Source: Candidatus Riflebacteria bacterium HGW-Riflebacteria-2
GTDB taxonomy: Bacteria > Muiribacteriota > Ozemobacteria > Ozemobacterales > Ozemobacteraceae
Assembly (NCBI GenBank): GCA_002839435.1
Contig: PGYA01000041.1
Coordinates: 1-64,000 of the forward strand
DNA length: 64,000 bases
Direction of reading: 5' to 3'
The position numbers and the translations under genes were made by a program. Below are positions 8,250 through 17,736 of the stretch, piece after piece. The notes beneath the pieces were generated by a model. It was not told where the DNA came from. It did no database searches and was given only the letters and a program-made list of their open reading frames with translations. Every line of letters begins with the position of its first letter. Positions within the stretch are counted from its first letter, which is position 1.

Positions 8250-11057
8250 ATGACAGCCGGGCATGGACGTAATCTGAGAGAAAAGCTTACAGTTCTGATC
8301 ATGCTGGTTGCCCTGTTTCTGGCTATGGCTTCGGGCACCGAATCTCTTCTGAACAGTAGGCGCGAAGCCTGTGCGACAGAACAGCTACGTCGCCGCCAGG
8401 AAGTGACTGCGGCACTGGCCGCCAGAGTCGAGCCAGACCTCTACCTGAATCGCGCGATTCTTCCCCTGTTGCGGCTTTACAGCGAAAATCACAGCATCGA
8501 TCTAACTGCCGTACAAAAACATTATCAGCAGAACAGAGGACTGGATCTGGCGTTATATCAGTTCGACCGACATGGGACCCTGACACAGACCGCGCCAAAG
8601 CAGGCGGCGAATCAATGGTTGATGAAGAACCTCTTTCTCGCCTTGCGTGAAAAAGACCTTAAAAAAATGTCACAGCACCGGCGCAGCCTTGATAAAAAGC
8701 TCGAGTTCGCCTTCGGTTACGGCAAAGACCTCAACTCGATTCTCGAAAACCCTGAAACCCTTATCAAAACGGCCTTCAACACCCAGGACGGTCTCATCAC
8801 CTGGACAAGCCGGGCAGGCGGCGGCCTTATCGTAATCTGCCAGCAGATCCCTTCTGACATGGATATTTTCAAAATCCAGCTGCATGATTTCGAGCTCCGG
8901 GAAGGCCTGCAGCGGGTTGGCCTGCTGAGCCAGGACTTTTCAGGCGATCGTTCTCTGGGAGCGCAGGCGCGCAGATACATCAGCAAGACTTCCGGCGATA
9001 GTGGCAGTTACGCCGGCATGCTCTGGACATTCGTCGGTCTCAGATCCGCAAAAACAGTCTTTGCCGCTTTCTCTGAACGCCCCAACCCCTATGCGCGAGC
9101 GCAACAGATGGCTCGACTTCTTTTTCTGGCGCTGGCCGTCGCCATCACACTGTTGCTCGCTATTGCCGGGCATGAGAGCACGATCAGTCTCAAAAAGCTG
9201 GTCATAAGCATGTTTTTTGCTTCGTCTCTGCTGCCGCTCAGCAGTATAGCGCTGACTGCCATCGACAACCTCGAGGTTCATACCCGCATTCACACCAACA
9301 AAGTACGTTCAGCCAAAGAAGAAACGCTCGGCAATGTTGTACAGAATTTCAACCGCTACCTTGCCTCATGTTCGGCAAGTCTGCTCAATCTAACAGCTGA
9401 TCCGGGCAGTGGCGGTGACGATGCCAAAACAATTGCCATGGTAAGCAACATCGAGCGCCTGTTTCCCGGCGCGCGCGTGATCATGCGAAACGCCGCCGGA
9501 GATGCAATATTTTTCAATGGCAGCGAACGTGGTGCCGGTCGCGAAACCTTTTTCAAATCAATTGCCCGCCGCATCGTCGAACGCTATGCCCCAGAACGCC
9601 TCGACGAAATGAAATACAGCGGCAACCCCTTTTCTGACGCGCTGGTGCGCAAAGACGACATGGGTTTCAGCACCCTCCTCAACTTTCCCGACCGGCTGCA
9701 GATCGTAAGCGCGGGAAACAATGATTTTCTGCTGTTTTTCCGCCTGCTGCCGGTCTCAGCTGGAAATTGCGCCATAGTAATGGTCGAACTGTCAACCTTC
9801 AGCACGATAAAGAGCTACCTGAAAACTCTTCAGGCGAAGCCGATGGCGGTAGAAGGCAGCGCTCTGCAGCTGGCGGCATTTTTCCCCGCTGGGTACCGCT
9901 GGTCACTGCCGCCTCAGGTGAGACAGGAGAAAATGATGATTGGCCTGGCCGAAACAGCCTACGCAACAGGCAAACCACAATTTGCCAGATTTTATGGCAA
10001 AAACAACGGTTTTGCACTCTGTCTGCCGGTTTCGGAGCTTGCCAATAACTGCCTCGTCGCCTTTTGCTCTGCCAGTCCTCTTGATGAAGCCATAACCAGA
10101 ATGAAACAGAACATATTGCTGGCGGCAGTGCTTGCCCTGATACTGATTGCCTCAATCGCTTTCTGGCTTTCCCGCCAGCTCATCGCACCACTGGCACGCC
10201 TTGAAGAAGGTATTACAGCGCTGTCGAAGCGCAATTTCGAGGTCAGACTGCCCGTTCCAGCCGGGAAAGATGAGTTTTCGACGCTTTTCAGCGCCTTCAA
10301 CGAAATGATGGCCGAAAGCTACGATATGCAGATTGCACACAGTGTTCAGGAAGGGCTGGTTCCCAGTGAATTTCCGCAAACTGACGGTTACTCAATGTTT
10401 GGCCTGTTGCAGCCGGCTTCAGATCTTGGCGGCGACTGCCTCGACTGCTTTTCACTGCCCGACGGCAACGTGCTCTTTCTGGTCGGCGACATTACCGGCC
10501 ATGGCGTAGGTTCTGCGCTGATCATGGCGTTTTCTCGCGCCATAACCTTTCATTGGAGTCAGACCACCAACCTTTCACCGGCAAGCCTTACCGATCAGAT
10601 CGATAACATGCTGCGCGAAAACCGGACCCGCCGTATGTTCATGGGCGCCATCTGCGGCGTTCTCGATGCAGTTAACAACCGTGTCGAACTGGTAGTCAAA
10701 GGACACATATACCCGCTGAAACTCAGTGCCAACGGAAGTCTCAGCTGGGTTGGTCTGCCCGCCTACCCGCTCGGAATAGGAAAGCCGGTAGCGGCACGTG
10801 CAATCAGCATCGAAATGGCTGAAGGAGACTCTCTAATCTGCATAACCGACGGCTTTCTCGAAGCACACAACCGTATAAAACAGCCGATCGGCTTTGAAGG
10901 GGTCGAAGAATGGGCTCTGGAAGCTCGCTGCGATGATGCCAGAGTCTGGGTCGAGCGTCTTGAAAAGCGCTTCCGGCAATGGTGTGATAATCGGCAATCT
11001 GATGACATCTCGATTTTTATCATTACCAGAAAGGCTGGCAACGGCAATGGCAACTGA
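8250..11057 (+). CDS. Membrane HAMP-SpoIIE (PP2C-type) protein phosphatase, first of a tandem pair
   Basis: About 935 residues if started at ATG 8250 (preceded by agga); an in-frame ATG at 8208 would add 14. The layout is TM1 (about 15-32), an extracytoplasmic region of about 260 residues, a TM2-TM3 hairpin with a conserved Pro in the second helix, a second extracytoplasmic region, TM4 (about 625-645), HAMP, then a SpoIIE-type PP2C domain (about 705-930). Metal-site motifs GGDCLDC and VGDITGHG and the C-terminal DDISIFI are intact, so activity is expected. It probably dephosphorylates an anti-sigma-factor antagonist in a partner-switching pathway in response to an extracellular signal. The next gene is a paralogue that overlaps it by 11 nt. 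The four-helix scaffold resembles those of the cyclases at 21891 and 24845. Confidence 0.85.
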   Translation: MTAGHGRNLREKLTVLIMLVALFLAMASGTESLLNSRREACATEQLRRRQEVTAALAARVEPDLYLNRAILPLLRLYSENHSIDLTAVQKHYQQNRGLDLALYQFDRHGTLTQTAPKQAANQWLMKNLFLALREKDLKKMSQHRRSLDKKLEFAFGYGKDLNSILENPETLIKTAFNTQDGLITWTSRAGGGLIVICQQIPSDMDIFKIQLHDFELREGLQRVGLLSQDFSGDRSLGAQARRYISKTSGDSGSYAGMLWTFVGLRSAKTVFAAFSERPNPYARAQQMARLLFLALAVAITLLLAIAGHESTISLKKLVISMFFASSLLPLSSIALTAIDNLEVHTRIHTNKVRSAKEETLGNVVQNFNRYLASCSASLLNLTADPGSGGDDAKTIAMVSNIERLFPGARVIMRNAAGDAIFFNGSERGAGRETFFKSIARRIVERYAPERLDEMKYSGNPFSDALVRKDDMGFSTLLNFPDRLQIVSAGNNDFLLFFRLLPVSAGNCAIVMVELSTFSTIKSYLKTLQAKPMAVEGSALQLAAFFPAGYRWSLPPQVRQEKMMIGLAETAYATGKPQFARFYGKNNGFALCLPVSELANNCLVAFCSASPLDEAITRMKQNILLAAVLALILIASIAFWLSRQLIAPLARLEEGITALSKRNFEVRLPVPAGKDEFSTLFSAFNEMMAESYDMQIAHSVQEGLVPSEFPQTDGYSMFGLLQPASDLGGDCLDCFSLPDGNVLFLVGDITGHGVGSALIMAFSRAITFHWSQTTNLSPASLTDQIDNMLRENRTRRMFMGAICGVLDAVNNRVELVVKGHIYPLKLSANGSLSWVGLPAYPLGIGKPVAARAISIEMAEGDSLICITDGFLEAHNRIKQPIGFEGVEEWALEARCDDARVWVERLEKRFRQWCDNRQSDDISIFIITRKAGNGNGN

Positions 11058-13914
11058 AAGCAGCTTCAAGTCAGTTTCATTCGGTCGCCTGACCACAATT
11101 TTTGCCGGAATCATGTTGCTGTTCCTCTCTCTGACGGCTCTGCAGACCTGGGATAAGCTCAACCGCGAGTTCGACCGCAAGGTTATCAGCCAGATGGAAG
11201 CAAGTCTCGATCAGGTAATCATGCAGACATCAGACGAGGCTTTCGCTTATGCCCGCTTCAATGAACTCATCGATGTAGCCCGCAAACATGGAGTCAGCAG
11301 CCTTCAGATGCAGCAGAAAGTTCTCGAATGCATCAACAGATACAGATCGCCGGTAAAACTGTTCTTTTATCAGAATCAGCGTCTGCTTAGGTCTTTCTTC
11401 GCAAATGAATCCGACCTGAAGCTGTTTACTCCGATCCTGCAGGCGATGGCCGCCGAGGGTGAAGAATTCAAACAGGCACAGCGCCAGCTGCATCATATGC
11501 TGCTCGACCATTTCGGCCCCGGACACCGTCTTGAGCTCATGCTGATGACCAAAGACCTGATAAAACGTTACCGGGTTAAAGATAACGACCAGTTCTATTA
11601 CTGGCGCGACATGCCGGACGGGCTCGGCGTCTTCTTCATTGCCACCCAGCCGCCCACCTTCCTGGAAAGGTTCGCCAGCATTTACAAGGAATCTGAGATA
11701 TACGGCGCCGGCAACCCGGCCACGAAAGAGTGGATCCCACCTCGCGGTCTGACAGCCGACCAGACTGCCGCCGCTTTCATCAAAGCCGGGTTGAGCGGAC
11801 AGAACCACACAATCGCATCTGACCATCTCTGGTATTTTGTTACAGATGAAACCGGGGCGGTTTGGTGCCGTGCCGTGAACTTTTCTGACAGTGAAAATCA
11901 GAGACCGCGCTGGGCCTTGTTCATACTGATTTCTGCAGTAGCCCTGTGTCTGACAACTCTGCTGATCTATCTCGGTTCCCTGACCGGGTACAAACCAGGC
12001 ACCTCTGTTTGCAACTGGCTCGATTCCTTGTCGATCAAATACCGCGTGCTCGGTCTGTTTGCCATGGCATCTATTTTTCCTGTCATATTCACAGTTCTTA
12101 TCGGCGCAACCTCTCTTGCCGACCGTGGCGAAGTCATAGAAAATGCCATCATCAGCGAAAGTATCGCAGCTATCGAACCGCTCGAAAAAATGGTAAACAT
12201 CAAAATCGCTCAGTCACAACAGCTGGGACATGATCTCAGACAGGCTCTCATAACAGAACCTGGTTCAGAGGAGCTTTTTAACTATTACCTGAAAAAGAAT
12301 TCACTACCAAGATTGCTGTCACGGCTGGAAGTACGAGACAGCGACGGCATAACCATGTTTTCAACCGACGACCGTGAAGTTCACGGCGTTGTTGAAGCCA
12401 TGGACATCTTCAGCCGTATTGCCATAAAGCTTCATTCGCCATCCCGCATGGGACAGGCACTCAACCGTGTATCCCCGGCAGAAATCGTCAGCGAGGCGGT
12501 TCTTTCGACCGACGAAGTAGGCCTGGCCTCAATAATCAGACAACGAGGTCGCCAATGGGTCTTCCGCGTGGGAACTTTTCCGACTACCTGGTACTGGGAT
12601 GCCTACCCCGAAATAGCAAGCGGCCCGGCATTTTTGTGCGTTACCACGCAAGTGCAAACTTTGTATCACTATCAGGTTCTTGAAGAGCTTGAGAAACAGG
12701 CAAACCGCAATGATTCGATCAACCTGGCCATCGAAATCAACAACCAGTACAGCGACTTCCAACTTGTGCCAGAACGCAGTGACATCGACAGCAGGGAACT
12801 CATGGCGGCAGCAATTGCCAGTCAGCGCTCTGGCCGTGTTGTAAACCGAGTCACCCATATAGCCGGACGCCCCTTCTGGCTGGTTGCCAAAGCTGAAAAG
12901 CAGGTGGGAACGCATGTGTTTCTTCACCTGATTTCGCAGCAGGAAAGACTGAGCACGCTGAACCCGCTTAAATGGAGGCTGGCAACCGGTGGCCTGATGG
13001 CTCTGATTGTTGCGTTGCTCGGTGCCATGCTGGTCAGCCGCCTGGTCGTGCTGCCCGTACAGGATCTCGGCGCCGGCATTAGCGCTATTCGCGAGCGCAA
13101 TCATAATTACCGAACTCCGGTCAGACGTGATGACGAATTCGGCACGCTCGCCCTGGCTTTTAACAAGGTAATTGGTGAGCTCAAAGAGCTCGAGTATGGC
13201 AAAGTCGTTCAGGAAAGCCTGCTGCCAGACGCCCCGATTGTGCCCAAAGGCTATGACATAGCGTTCTTCAACACATCAGCCACCGACCTGGCCGGCGACT
13301 ATCATGACACGATACAACTCGATGATGGCCGCCTGGCCATTATTCTGGGCGATGTTACCGGGCATGGCATATCGGCTGCCCTGGCCATGGCCATGGCCAA
13401 GGCTACAGTTAACCACAACGGCAATTCTGGCGGCAAATATCCGCAGCCGCTGATGGACTCGCTCAACGCTCTGTTCAACAAGGAACTCAAGCCGCGTCAC
13501 AAGTTCATGACACTGGTAACCATAGTTATAGACCCGGCCACCGGCAAGCTTGAGGTTGATAATGCCGGTCAGTCATACCCGCGCTTCTTCTGTGCAGAAG
13601 AGAAATGTTCGAGCGATATTGCAATTCCATCAATGCCGCTGGGCGCGATGAAAAAGCGGCGCCCAAAAGTCGAAGTAAAAATGATGCAGAGCAATGATGC
13701 GGTCATTTTGTATTCAGACGGAATCATCGAATGTTCTGACAGAAGCGGCGAGATGTTCGGCTATGACCGATTCAACAGCCTTTTCGACCGTCTGATGAAC
13801 GAACGTCTGGGTGCCGCCGACGCGCTCAAACAGATGATGCACGAACTCGACAGCTTCAGAATCCCTGGCGCCTACCCCGACGACGTAACCCTGGTTCTCA
13901 TCCGCAAACTCTAG
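11047..13914 (+). CDS. Membrane HAMP-SpoIIE (PP2C-type) protein phosphatase, second of a tandem pair
   Basis: About 955 residues from ATG 11047, which overlaps the end of the first phosphatase by 11 nt. An earlier in-frame ATG at 10894 would extend far into the upstream gene and adds no hydrophobic or domain sequence. The plan is the same: TM1 near residue 20, extracytoplasmic region A, paired helices around residues 295-370, extracytoplasmic region B, TM4 near 655-680, HAMP, PP2C. Phosphatase motifs LAGDYHD, LGDVTGHG and PDDVTLVLI are intact. The overlap suggests coupled translation, and the two proteins could form a hetero-oligomer. The target phosphoprotein is not encoded adjacently; the nearest RsbW-like domain is in the protein at 28044. 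Confidence 0.85.
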   Translation: MATESSFKSVSFGRLTTIFAGIMLLFLSLTALQTWDKLNREFDRKVISQMEASLDQVIMQTSDEAFAYARFNELIDVARKHGVSSLQMQQKVLECINRYRSPVKLFFYQNQRLLRSFFANESDLKLFTPILQAMAAEGEEFKQAQRQLHHMLLDHFGPGHRLELMLMTKDLIKRYRVKDNDQFYYWRDMPDGLGVFFIATQPPTFLERFASIYKESEIYGAGNPATKEWIPPRGLTADQTAAAFIKAGLSGQNHTIASDHLWYFVTDETGAVWCRAVNFSDSENQRPRWALFILISAVALCLTTLLIYLGSLTGYKPGTSVCNWLDSLSIKYRVLGLFAMASIFPVIFTVLIGATSLADRGEVIENAIISESIAAIEPLEKMVNIKIAQSQQLGHDLRQALITEPGSEELFNYYLKKNSLPRLLSRLEVRDSDGITMFSTDDREVHGVVEAMDIFSRIAIKLHSPSRMGQALNRVSPAEIVSEAVLSTDEVGLASIIRQRGRQWVFRVGTFPTTWYWDAYPEIASGPAFLCVTTQVQTLYHYQVLEELEKQANRNDSINLAIEINNQYSDFQLVPERSDIDSRELMAAAIASQRSGRVVNRVTHIAGRPFWLVAKAEKQVGTHVFLHLISQQERLSTLNPLKWRLATGGLMALIVALLGAMLVSRLVVLPVQDLGAGISAIRERNHNYRTPVRRDDEFGTLALAFNKVIGELKELEYGKVVQESLLPDAPIVPKGYDIAFFNTSATDLAGDYHDTIQLDDGRLAIILGDVTGHGISAALAMAMAKATVNHNGNSGGKYPQPLMDSLNALFNKELKPRHKFMTLVTIVIDPATGKLEVDNAGQSYPRFFCAEEKCSSDIAIPSMPLGAMKKRRPKVEVKMMQSNDAVILYSDGIIECSDRSGEMFGYDRFNSLFDRLMNERLGAADALKQMMHELDSFRIPGAYPDDVTLVLIRKL

Positions 13915-13945
13915 CCATCTGACAATATTGAGCGTCAGGTTTGTT

Positions 13946-14029
13946 GTCATTGCGAGGAGGGCGTTAAGCCCGACGAAGCAATCCCATCGCCAAGGAAGAT
14001 TGCTTCGTCACTGCGCTCCTCGCAATGAC
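13946..14029. repeat. REP-like interspersed palindrome, full copy
   Basis: An 84-bp imperfect palindrome beginning gtcattgcgagga and ending with the inverse tcctcgcaatgac, with inner arms containing cgaagcaatc / gattgcttcg. Half-copies lie at 18997-19033 and 38782-38813, so this is a dispersed family. The hairpin is followed by aggttttt and may also terminate transcription of the phosphatase operon. Confidence 0.75.
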
Positions 14030-14076
14030 AGGTTTTTAGCCTGCCATTCAAATGTTACAGAGCCCATTTGGTGAGC

Positions 14077-14104
14077 AAAAAAAAACCGCCTCCGAAGAGG
14101 CGGT
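14077..14104 (-). terminator. Rho-independent terminator with a UUCG-type loop
   Basis: Read on the minus strand, an 8-bp GC-rich stem (14104-14097 / 14092-14085) closed by ttcg is followed by a run of nine T. It lies 34 nt after the stop of the minus-strand gene at 14138. T-rich sequence on the other side could let it act on plus-strand transcripts too. Confidence 0.85.
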
Positions 14105-14137
14105 ATCTTTTTATTAGTTTACGCTTAGAGTAGAAAC

Positions 14138-16216
14138 TTACTTGCCAGCCTGAGTGCGAAGGTCATCATATTCTTTCTTGGCCTTGTTCATTGCATCAGC
14201 TACTGCGAGAGCATCAGCCTGACGATTCTGTCTGAGCATTTCGTTATAGAGTTTGTAGAGTTCCTGGTATTTGCTGTAAGCAAGAGCGACTTCGGACTCA
14301 TAACCGCCGACAACCGCACCCGAATTACCGCCAATGACCACAACGTCTTCACCGCTGACCGGAACTGCCTGATCTTCACCGACAGTTGCGTCGCCACCGG
14401 TGCTTACCGGTCCGCTGAAGCCACCAACAGATGCGCCGCCACCAGTCGGCATTGCCAGTTCTGGCAGATTTGCCTGACCGCGACCGAACATACCGGCTAT
14501 TTTCTGGGCTGCCCAGTTACCAAGGTAGCCACCTATCATACCACCGGCAATTGTGCCTATCGGACCGAGAGCTGAACCAAGAGCTGCACCGACGGTCGAA
14601 CCGATTGCCTGACCGGTAACACCGACCCAGTCAATGCGTTTAAAAGCTTCTTTGATTGAGAATCTGCCGTTTTTGAGGTCACCAGCAAGGTAAGCGCCCA
14701 TTGAAGAACCGACGATAGAACCAAAAGCCGGTGCCAGTGCACTGAGCGCACCACCGACGACCGGGATCGCGCTGAGGAAAGGAACGAAGAACGATCCTGC
14801 TGCGGCGCCAGTTACTGCACCAACAACACCGCCAGCGAATTCAGCGGAACAAACAGTCTTGAGGGCTTTCTTAACGCTGGGTTTTTCGCCACGCATGATC
14901 TGGGTGGCAAGATCGACACCAACAGTGATACCGGCAGTTATCAGAAGATTCTTGGCACTGAAACCTGACTTGAGACTGTCTTTAACATTCTGGAAGCCCT
15001 GGTTGGTCATGCCCTTACCGGTTTCGTAACCAGCGCGGAACTTATCACCGACAGTGGGTTTGCCATTAGCCTGTGCGGCATCATCAGCAACAGTGCCAGC
15101 TGTACCGGCCTGCGCCATGTCGTCAGCAACCGAACCGGTCTGGCCGGTCTGGTCTGTCTGAGCCATATCATCCGCAACTGAACCGGTCTGGCCGGTCTGG
15201 TCTGTCTGGCCGGTCTGAGCCATGTCATCAGCTACTGAACCACCGTTCTGAGCAACGTCGTCGGCAACAGAGCCGCCGGTGTAGCCATCGGGAGGATCCA
15301 TCAGACCGCGCTTGATAGCTTCGTCATGTGAAATGAAGCGGCCGGTCTGGGGGTCTCTGGGATGTCTAGAAGGATCCCAGGAGGTTTTTGTCGAAGTTGT
15401 TGTAGTAGACTCGGTAGTAGTTGTGCCACCGGTCTGAACCAGGTCATCGGCTACCGAGCCAGCAGCGTTTGTGCCGCCGGTCTGAACCAGGTCATCAGCT
15501 ACACTGCCAGCACCGTTGGGGCCTTGGGCAGTCTGGGGTTGGTCAAAAGGCAGTTCGAGCTGTTCGTAATTACCTGAACCCTGGCTGTTGCCAGTCTGGC
15601 TCTGGCTCTGGGTCGTCGGCTTGCCAAAGGGCAGCTCGAGCTGTTCATAATTTCCACCGGTAGTCTGACCAGAAGTTTGAGAAGTCTGGCCTGTGGTCTG
15701 AGAAGTCTGACCTGAAGTCTGACCTGAGGTGTTACCCGTGGTCTGAGTGGGAGTTTTGCCACCGGAGGTCTGGTTTGTGCTCTGAGCGACGTCGTCAGCT
15801 ATCGAACCACCTACTGGAGTTCCGGCACCCTGTGATGGCTGCGAACCGGTCGACGGCTTTGAAGTCTGCGAACCTGATGGAGTTGAAGATGATGAAGAGC
15901 CACTGTTTGAAGGCTGGCTACCGGCACCGGTATTACCTGAAACATTGCCAACAACGCCTTCGCCGAACACCAGCTTGGTATACTGGCTCATCTCAAGAGC
16001 GACAGGCCTGCCGTTAACAAACCTGACGTTGTAATGGGTAATCTGAGTACCCGATCTTACCGATACCCACTGGCCCGGGGTGACGTTGAGAACTTCGCCC
16101 CCAACTCTGACTGGTATGGTCTGCGTGGCAGCCATCAGAGGTTCCTGGAATACCAGGGTGGCCAGAAGTATGAGGCACATGACACTACTGAGAACTCTAA
16201 GCGTATTTTTTCTCAT
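14138..16216 (-). CDS. Secreted Gln/Thr/Gly-rich repeat protein with glycine-zipper domain, unknown function
   Basis: 692 residues. A signal peptide (about 1-29, ending MAA) is followed by a short folded region to about residue 85, then a long low-complexity segment rich in Ser, Gln, Thr and Gly to about residue 400. That segment holds eight copies of an [ST][VI]ADD..Q unit and two copies of NYEQLELPF. The last third is strongly glycine/alanine-patterned (GGVVGAVTGAAAG and similar), as in glycine-zipper proteins that insert into or coat membranes, and the tail is charged and helical. A good Shine-Dalgarno (aaggag) precedes ATG 16216, with a promoter at 16258-16286 and a terminator behind. It looks like a well-expressed single-gene envelope or surface protein. 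I recognise no family. Confidence 0.75.
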   Translation of the reverse strand: MRKNTLRVLSSVMCLILLATLVFQEPLMAATQTIPVRVGGEVLNVTPGQWVSVRSGTQITHYNVRFVNGRPVALEMSQYTKLVFGEGVVGNVSGNTGAGSQPSNSGSSSSSTPSGSQTSKPSTGSQPSQGAGTPVGGSIADDVAQSTNQTSGGKTPTQTTGNTSGQTSGQTSQTTGQTSQTSGQTTGGNYEQLELPFGKPTTQSQSQTGNSQGSGNYEQLELPFDQPQTAQGPNGAGSVADDLVQTGGTNAAGSVADDLVQTGGTTTTESTTTTSTKTSWDPSRHPRDPQTGRFISHDEAIKRGLMDPPDGYTGGSVADDVAQNGGSVADDMAQTGQTDQTGQTGSVADDMAQTDQTGQTGSVADDMAQAGTAGTVADDAAQANGKPTVGDKFRAGYETGKGMTNQGFQNVKDSLKSGFSAKNLLITAGITVGVDLATQIMRGEKPSVKKALKTVCSAEFAGGVVGAVTGAAAGSFFVPFLSAIPVVGGALSALAPAFGSIVGSSMGAYLAGDLKNGRFSIKEAFKRIDWVGVTGQAIGSTVGAALGSALGPIGTIAGGMIGGYLGNWAAQKIAGMFGRGQANLPELAMPTGGGASVGGFSGPVSTGGDATVGEDQAVPVSGEDVVVIGGNSGAVVGGYESEVALAYSKYQELYKLYNEMLRQNRQADALAVADAMNKAKKEYDDLRTQAGK

Positions 16217-16257
16217 ATGTTCACTCCTTCTGGAAACTCGAACACCAAACTCAAGAA

Positions 16258-16286
16258 CTATAATTCACCGGAGTGTACCGGTTAAC
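16258..16286 (-). promoter_or_regulatory. Probable sigma-70-type promoter of the repeat protein gene
   Basis: On the minus strand, ttaacc (16286-16281, 4/6) is followed after 17 nt by tatagt (16263-16258, 5/6), 42 nt ahead of ATG 16216. Confidence 0.5.
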
Positions 16287-16475
16287 TTCTTTTAATTTTA
16301 ATGATAGTTCTACTTTTAGCAATACCCCAGTGCAGATATCTGCAAAAAAGTATTGAAATAGTTGGAATAAGGCTGACAATGCTGCGATTATTTTTAGATT
16401 ATACTGACAAATGCAATCTGCGCAAGCAGTCAAAAACAAAATCAGCAATTCTGGTCAAAACAACCTTTTTGATTG

Positions 16476-17597
16476 CTATTCTGGATCCTGCGACTGCGCC
16501 TCGCTTCGCGCAGGATGACAAAAAGGTGCCCGCTGCTGTTTTTCGCGCATTTCATTATAAATGGTAATCGCCTCAGCGATTTCTCCAGATGCCCGGCACG
16601 AAATTCGCGGTGCCACCTCACCTTTTTGTAGAGCGCGCAGCCCTTTTACCAGAGCCGTCAGAGGTGACACAAGGATATAGGCCGCCACTACGCCGGCAAA
16701 AGACGCCAGAATGCCAACCAGCAAAGTAAAAAGAACATTCGAATCATGCAGGCGCTTTAAAATACCGGTAACCGCAGCTTCCGGCATGCCACTACAGACT
16801 CCAAGGCCAGTTTTTTCCATACTGACGACTGCCTGCAGATACCCCGCCGCGCTGACCAGTTTATCTTCGCGACTGGCCCAGTCTCGCCCGGGCGCCAACT
16901 CAGCCGGCATATCACCGGCACTGAGCAGAACTCTGCCTTCGGCATCTATCAATGCGACATAGCCATTCTGATGTGGCTTAAGCGTCTTCATCATTTCAAG
17001 CAGTTTGAACGAGCTGTCAAGTGCAATTCCACAGCTGAGAAGTCCGACGATATTGCCATCATCACTGACAACCGGAACAATAAAAGAGTTCATCAATATC
17101 CCGGTGGCTGATTTAAAAAAGGCCGAGAACACCGGAGTTCTCGTTTCAAGTGCTCGAACGAGGTCGAGATAAACCGCATGGGTCTTTTCCTGGTCGGCAT
17201 AGGCAAGAAAATTTTCGCCGACATAGCGCGACACATCACGCCCGTCAGCATAAGCGGCAGCCCTGAGCGGGCCTTCCGGGGAAAAGTAGTAAATGTTATT
17301 GAATAGGGAGGAAGAATCGACGGCGACCTGAAGAAAACGCTGAATTTCAGCAAAATCGGCTGAGTGCAACACCTGGTGCCGGCTGAGGCGCATGATCGCT
17401 TCGGCAGCGTCATCGGCTTTTCCGCTAAGGCTTGAGCCAATGATAGAAACGGTATCGAGCATCGACTTGTTGAACTGGTCAATGATGATCTTGCGGCTCT
17501 CAAGATAGTTTAGAGCACCGGCGCCAAGCACTGAAAAAATGCTGAGCAACACAAAAAGAACAGTTATCTGAAAATAAAGGCTGAATGAAAACTTCAT
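16476..17597 (-). CDS. Cache-HAMP membrane sensor without output domain, C-terminus made of an interspersed repeat
   Basis: 373 residues from ATG 17597; an upstream ATG at 17657 would add a Cys-containing, poorly supported leader. TM1 lies at about 8-35, an extracytoplasmic double-Cache-like domain at about 40-270, TM2 at about 285-310 and HAMP at about 308-360. The protein then stops within about 20 residues, and the last 14 are CHPARSEAQSQDPE, encoded by the palindromic repeat at 16481-16520. Cache-HAMP proteins normally continue into a kinase, cyclase, phosphatase or chemoreceptor domain. Here the output has apparently been lost when the repeat arrived, or the protein acts by pairing with another HAMP protein. 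The ligand is unknown; similar Cache domains bind small organic acids and amino acids. Confidence 0.75.
   Translation of the reverse strand: MKFSFSLYFQITVLFVLLSIFSVLGAGALNYLESRKIIIDQFNKSMLDTVSIIGSSLSGKADDAAEAIMRLSRHQVLHSADFAEIQRFLQVAVDSSSLFNNIYYFSPEGPLRAAAYADGRDVSRYVGENFLAYADQEKTHAVYLDLVRALETRTPVFSAFFKSATGILMNSFIVPVVSDDGNIVGLLSCGIALDSSFKLLEMMKTLKPHQNGYVALIDAEGRVLLSAGDMPAELAPGRDWASREDKLVSAAGYLQAVVSMEKTGLGVCSGMPEAAVTGILKRLHDSNVLFTLLVGILASFAGVVAAYILVSPLTALVKGLRALQKGEVAPRISCRASGEIAEAITIYNEMREKQQRAPFCHPARSEAQSQDPE
16481..16520. repeat. Interspersed palindromic repeat of the 'HPARSEAQSQDP' type
   Basis: atcctgcg at 16485-16492 pairs with cgcaggat at 16509-16516. When translated on the minus strand, this repeat gives the peptide HPARSEAQSQDP, which is familiar as a repeat-derived tail or fragment in many bacterial genomes. 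It lies inside the 3' end of the Cache-HAMP gene. Confidence 0.65.
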
Positions 17598-17670
17598 CTG
17601 ATCCAACTTCCGCAGTTTGCCATGACAACTGCTGCAATACAAAGGTATGACATGCACAACAAATGAGGCG

Positions 17671-17710
17671 CAAAAAGCTCAGCAGCCTGTTTTATCACAA
17701 ACAGGCTGCT
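17671..17710 (-). terminator. Rho-independent terminator after the metallophosphoesterase gene
   Basis: A perfect 12-bp stem (17699-17710 / 17681-17692) with a six-base loop is followed on the minus strand by gagcttttt. It lies 26 nt beyond the stop codon at 17737. Confidence 0.8.
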
Positions 17711-17736
17711 TTAACAATAAGCAAACTGAAGAAAGT

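Noticed and set aside
10894..11046. N-terminal extension of the second PP2C phosphatase
   Set aside because: It overlaps the first phosphatase gene throughout, adds no signal or domain, and ATG 11047 directly precedes the TM1 region.
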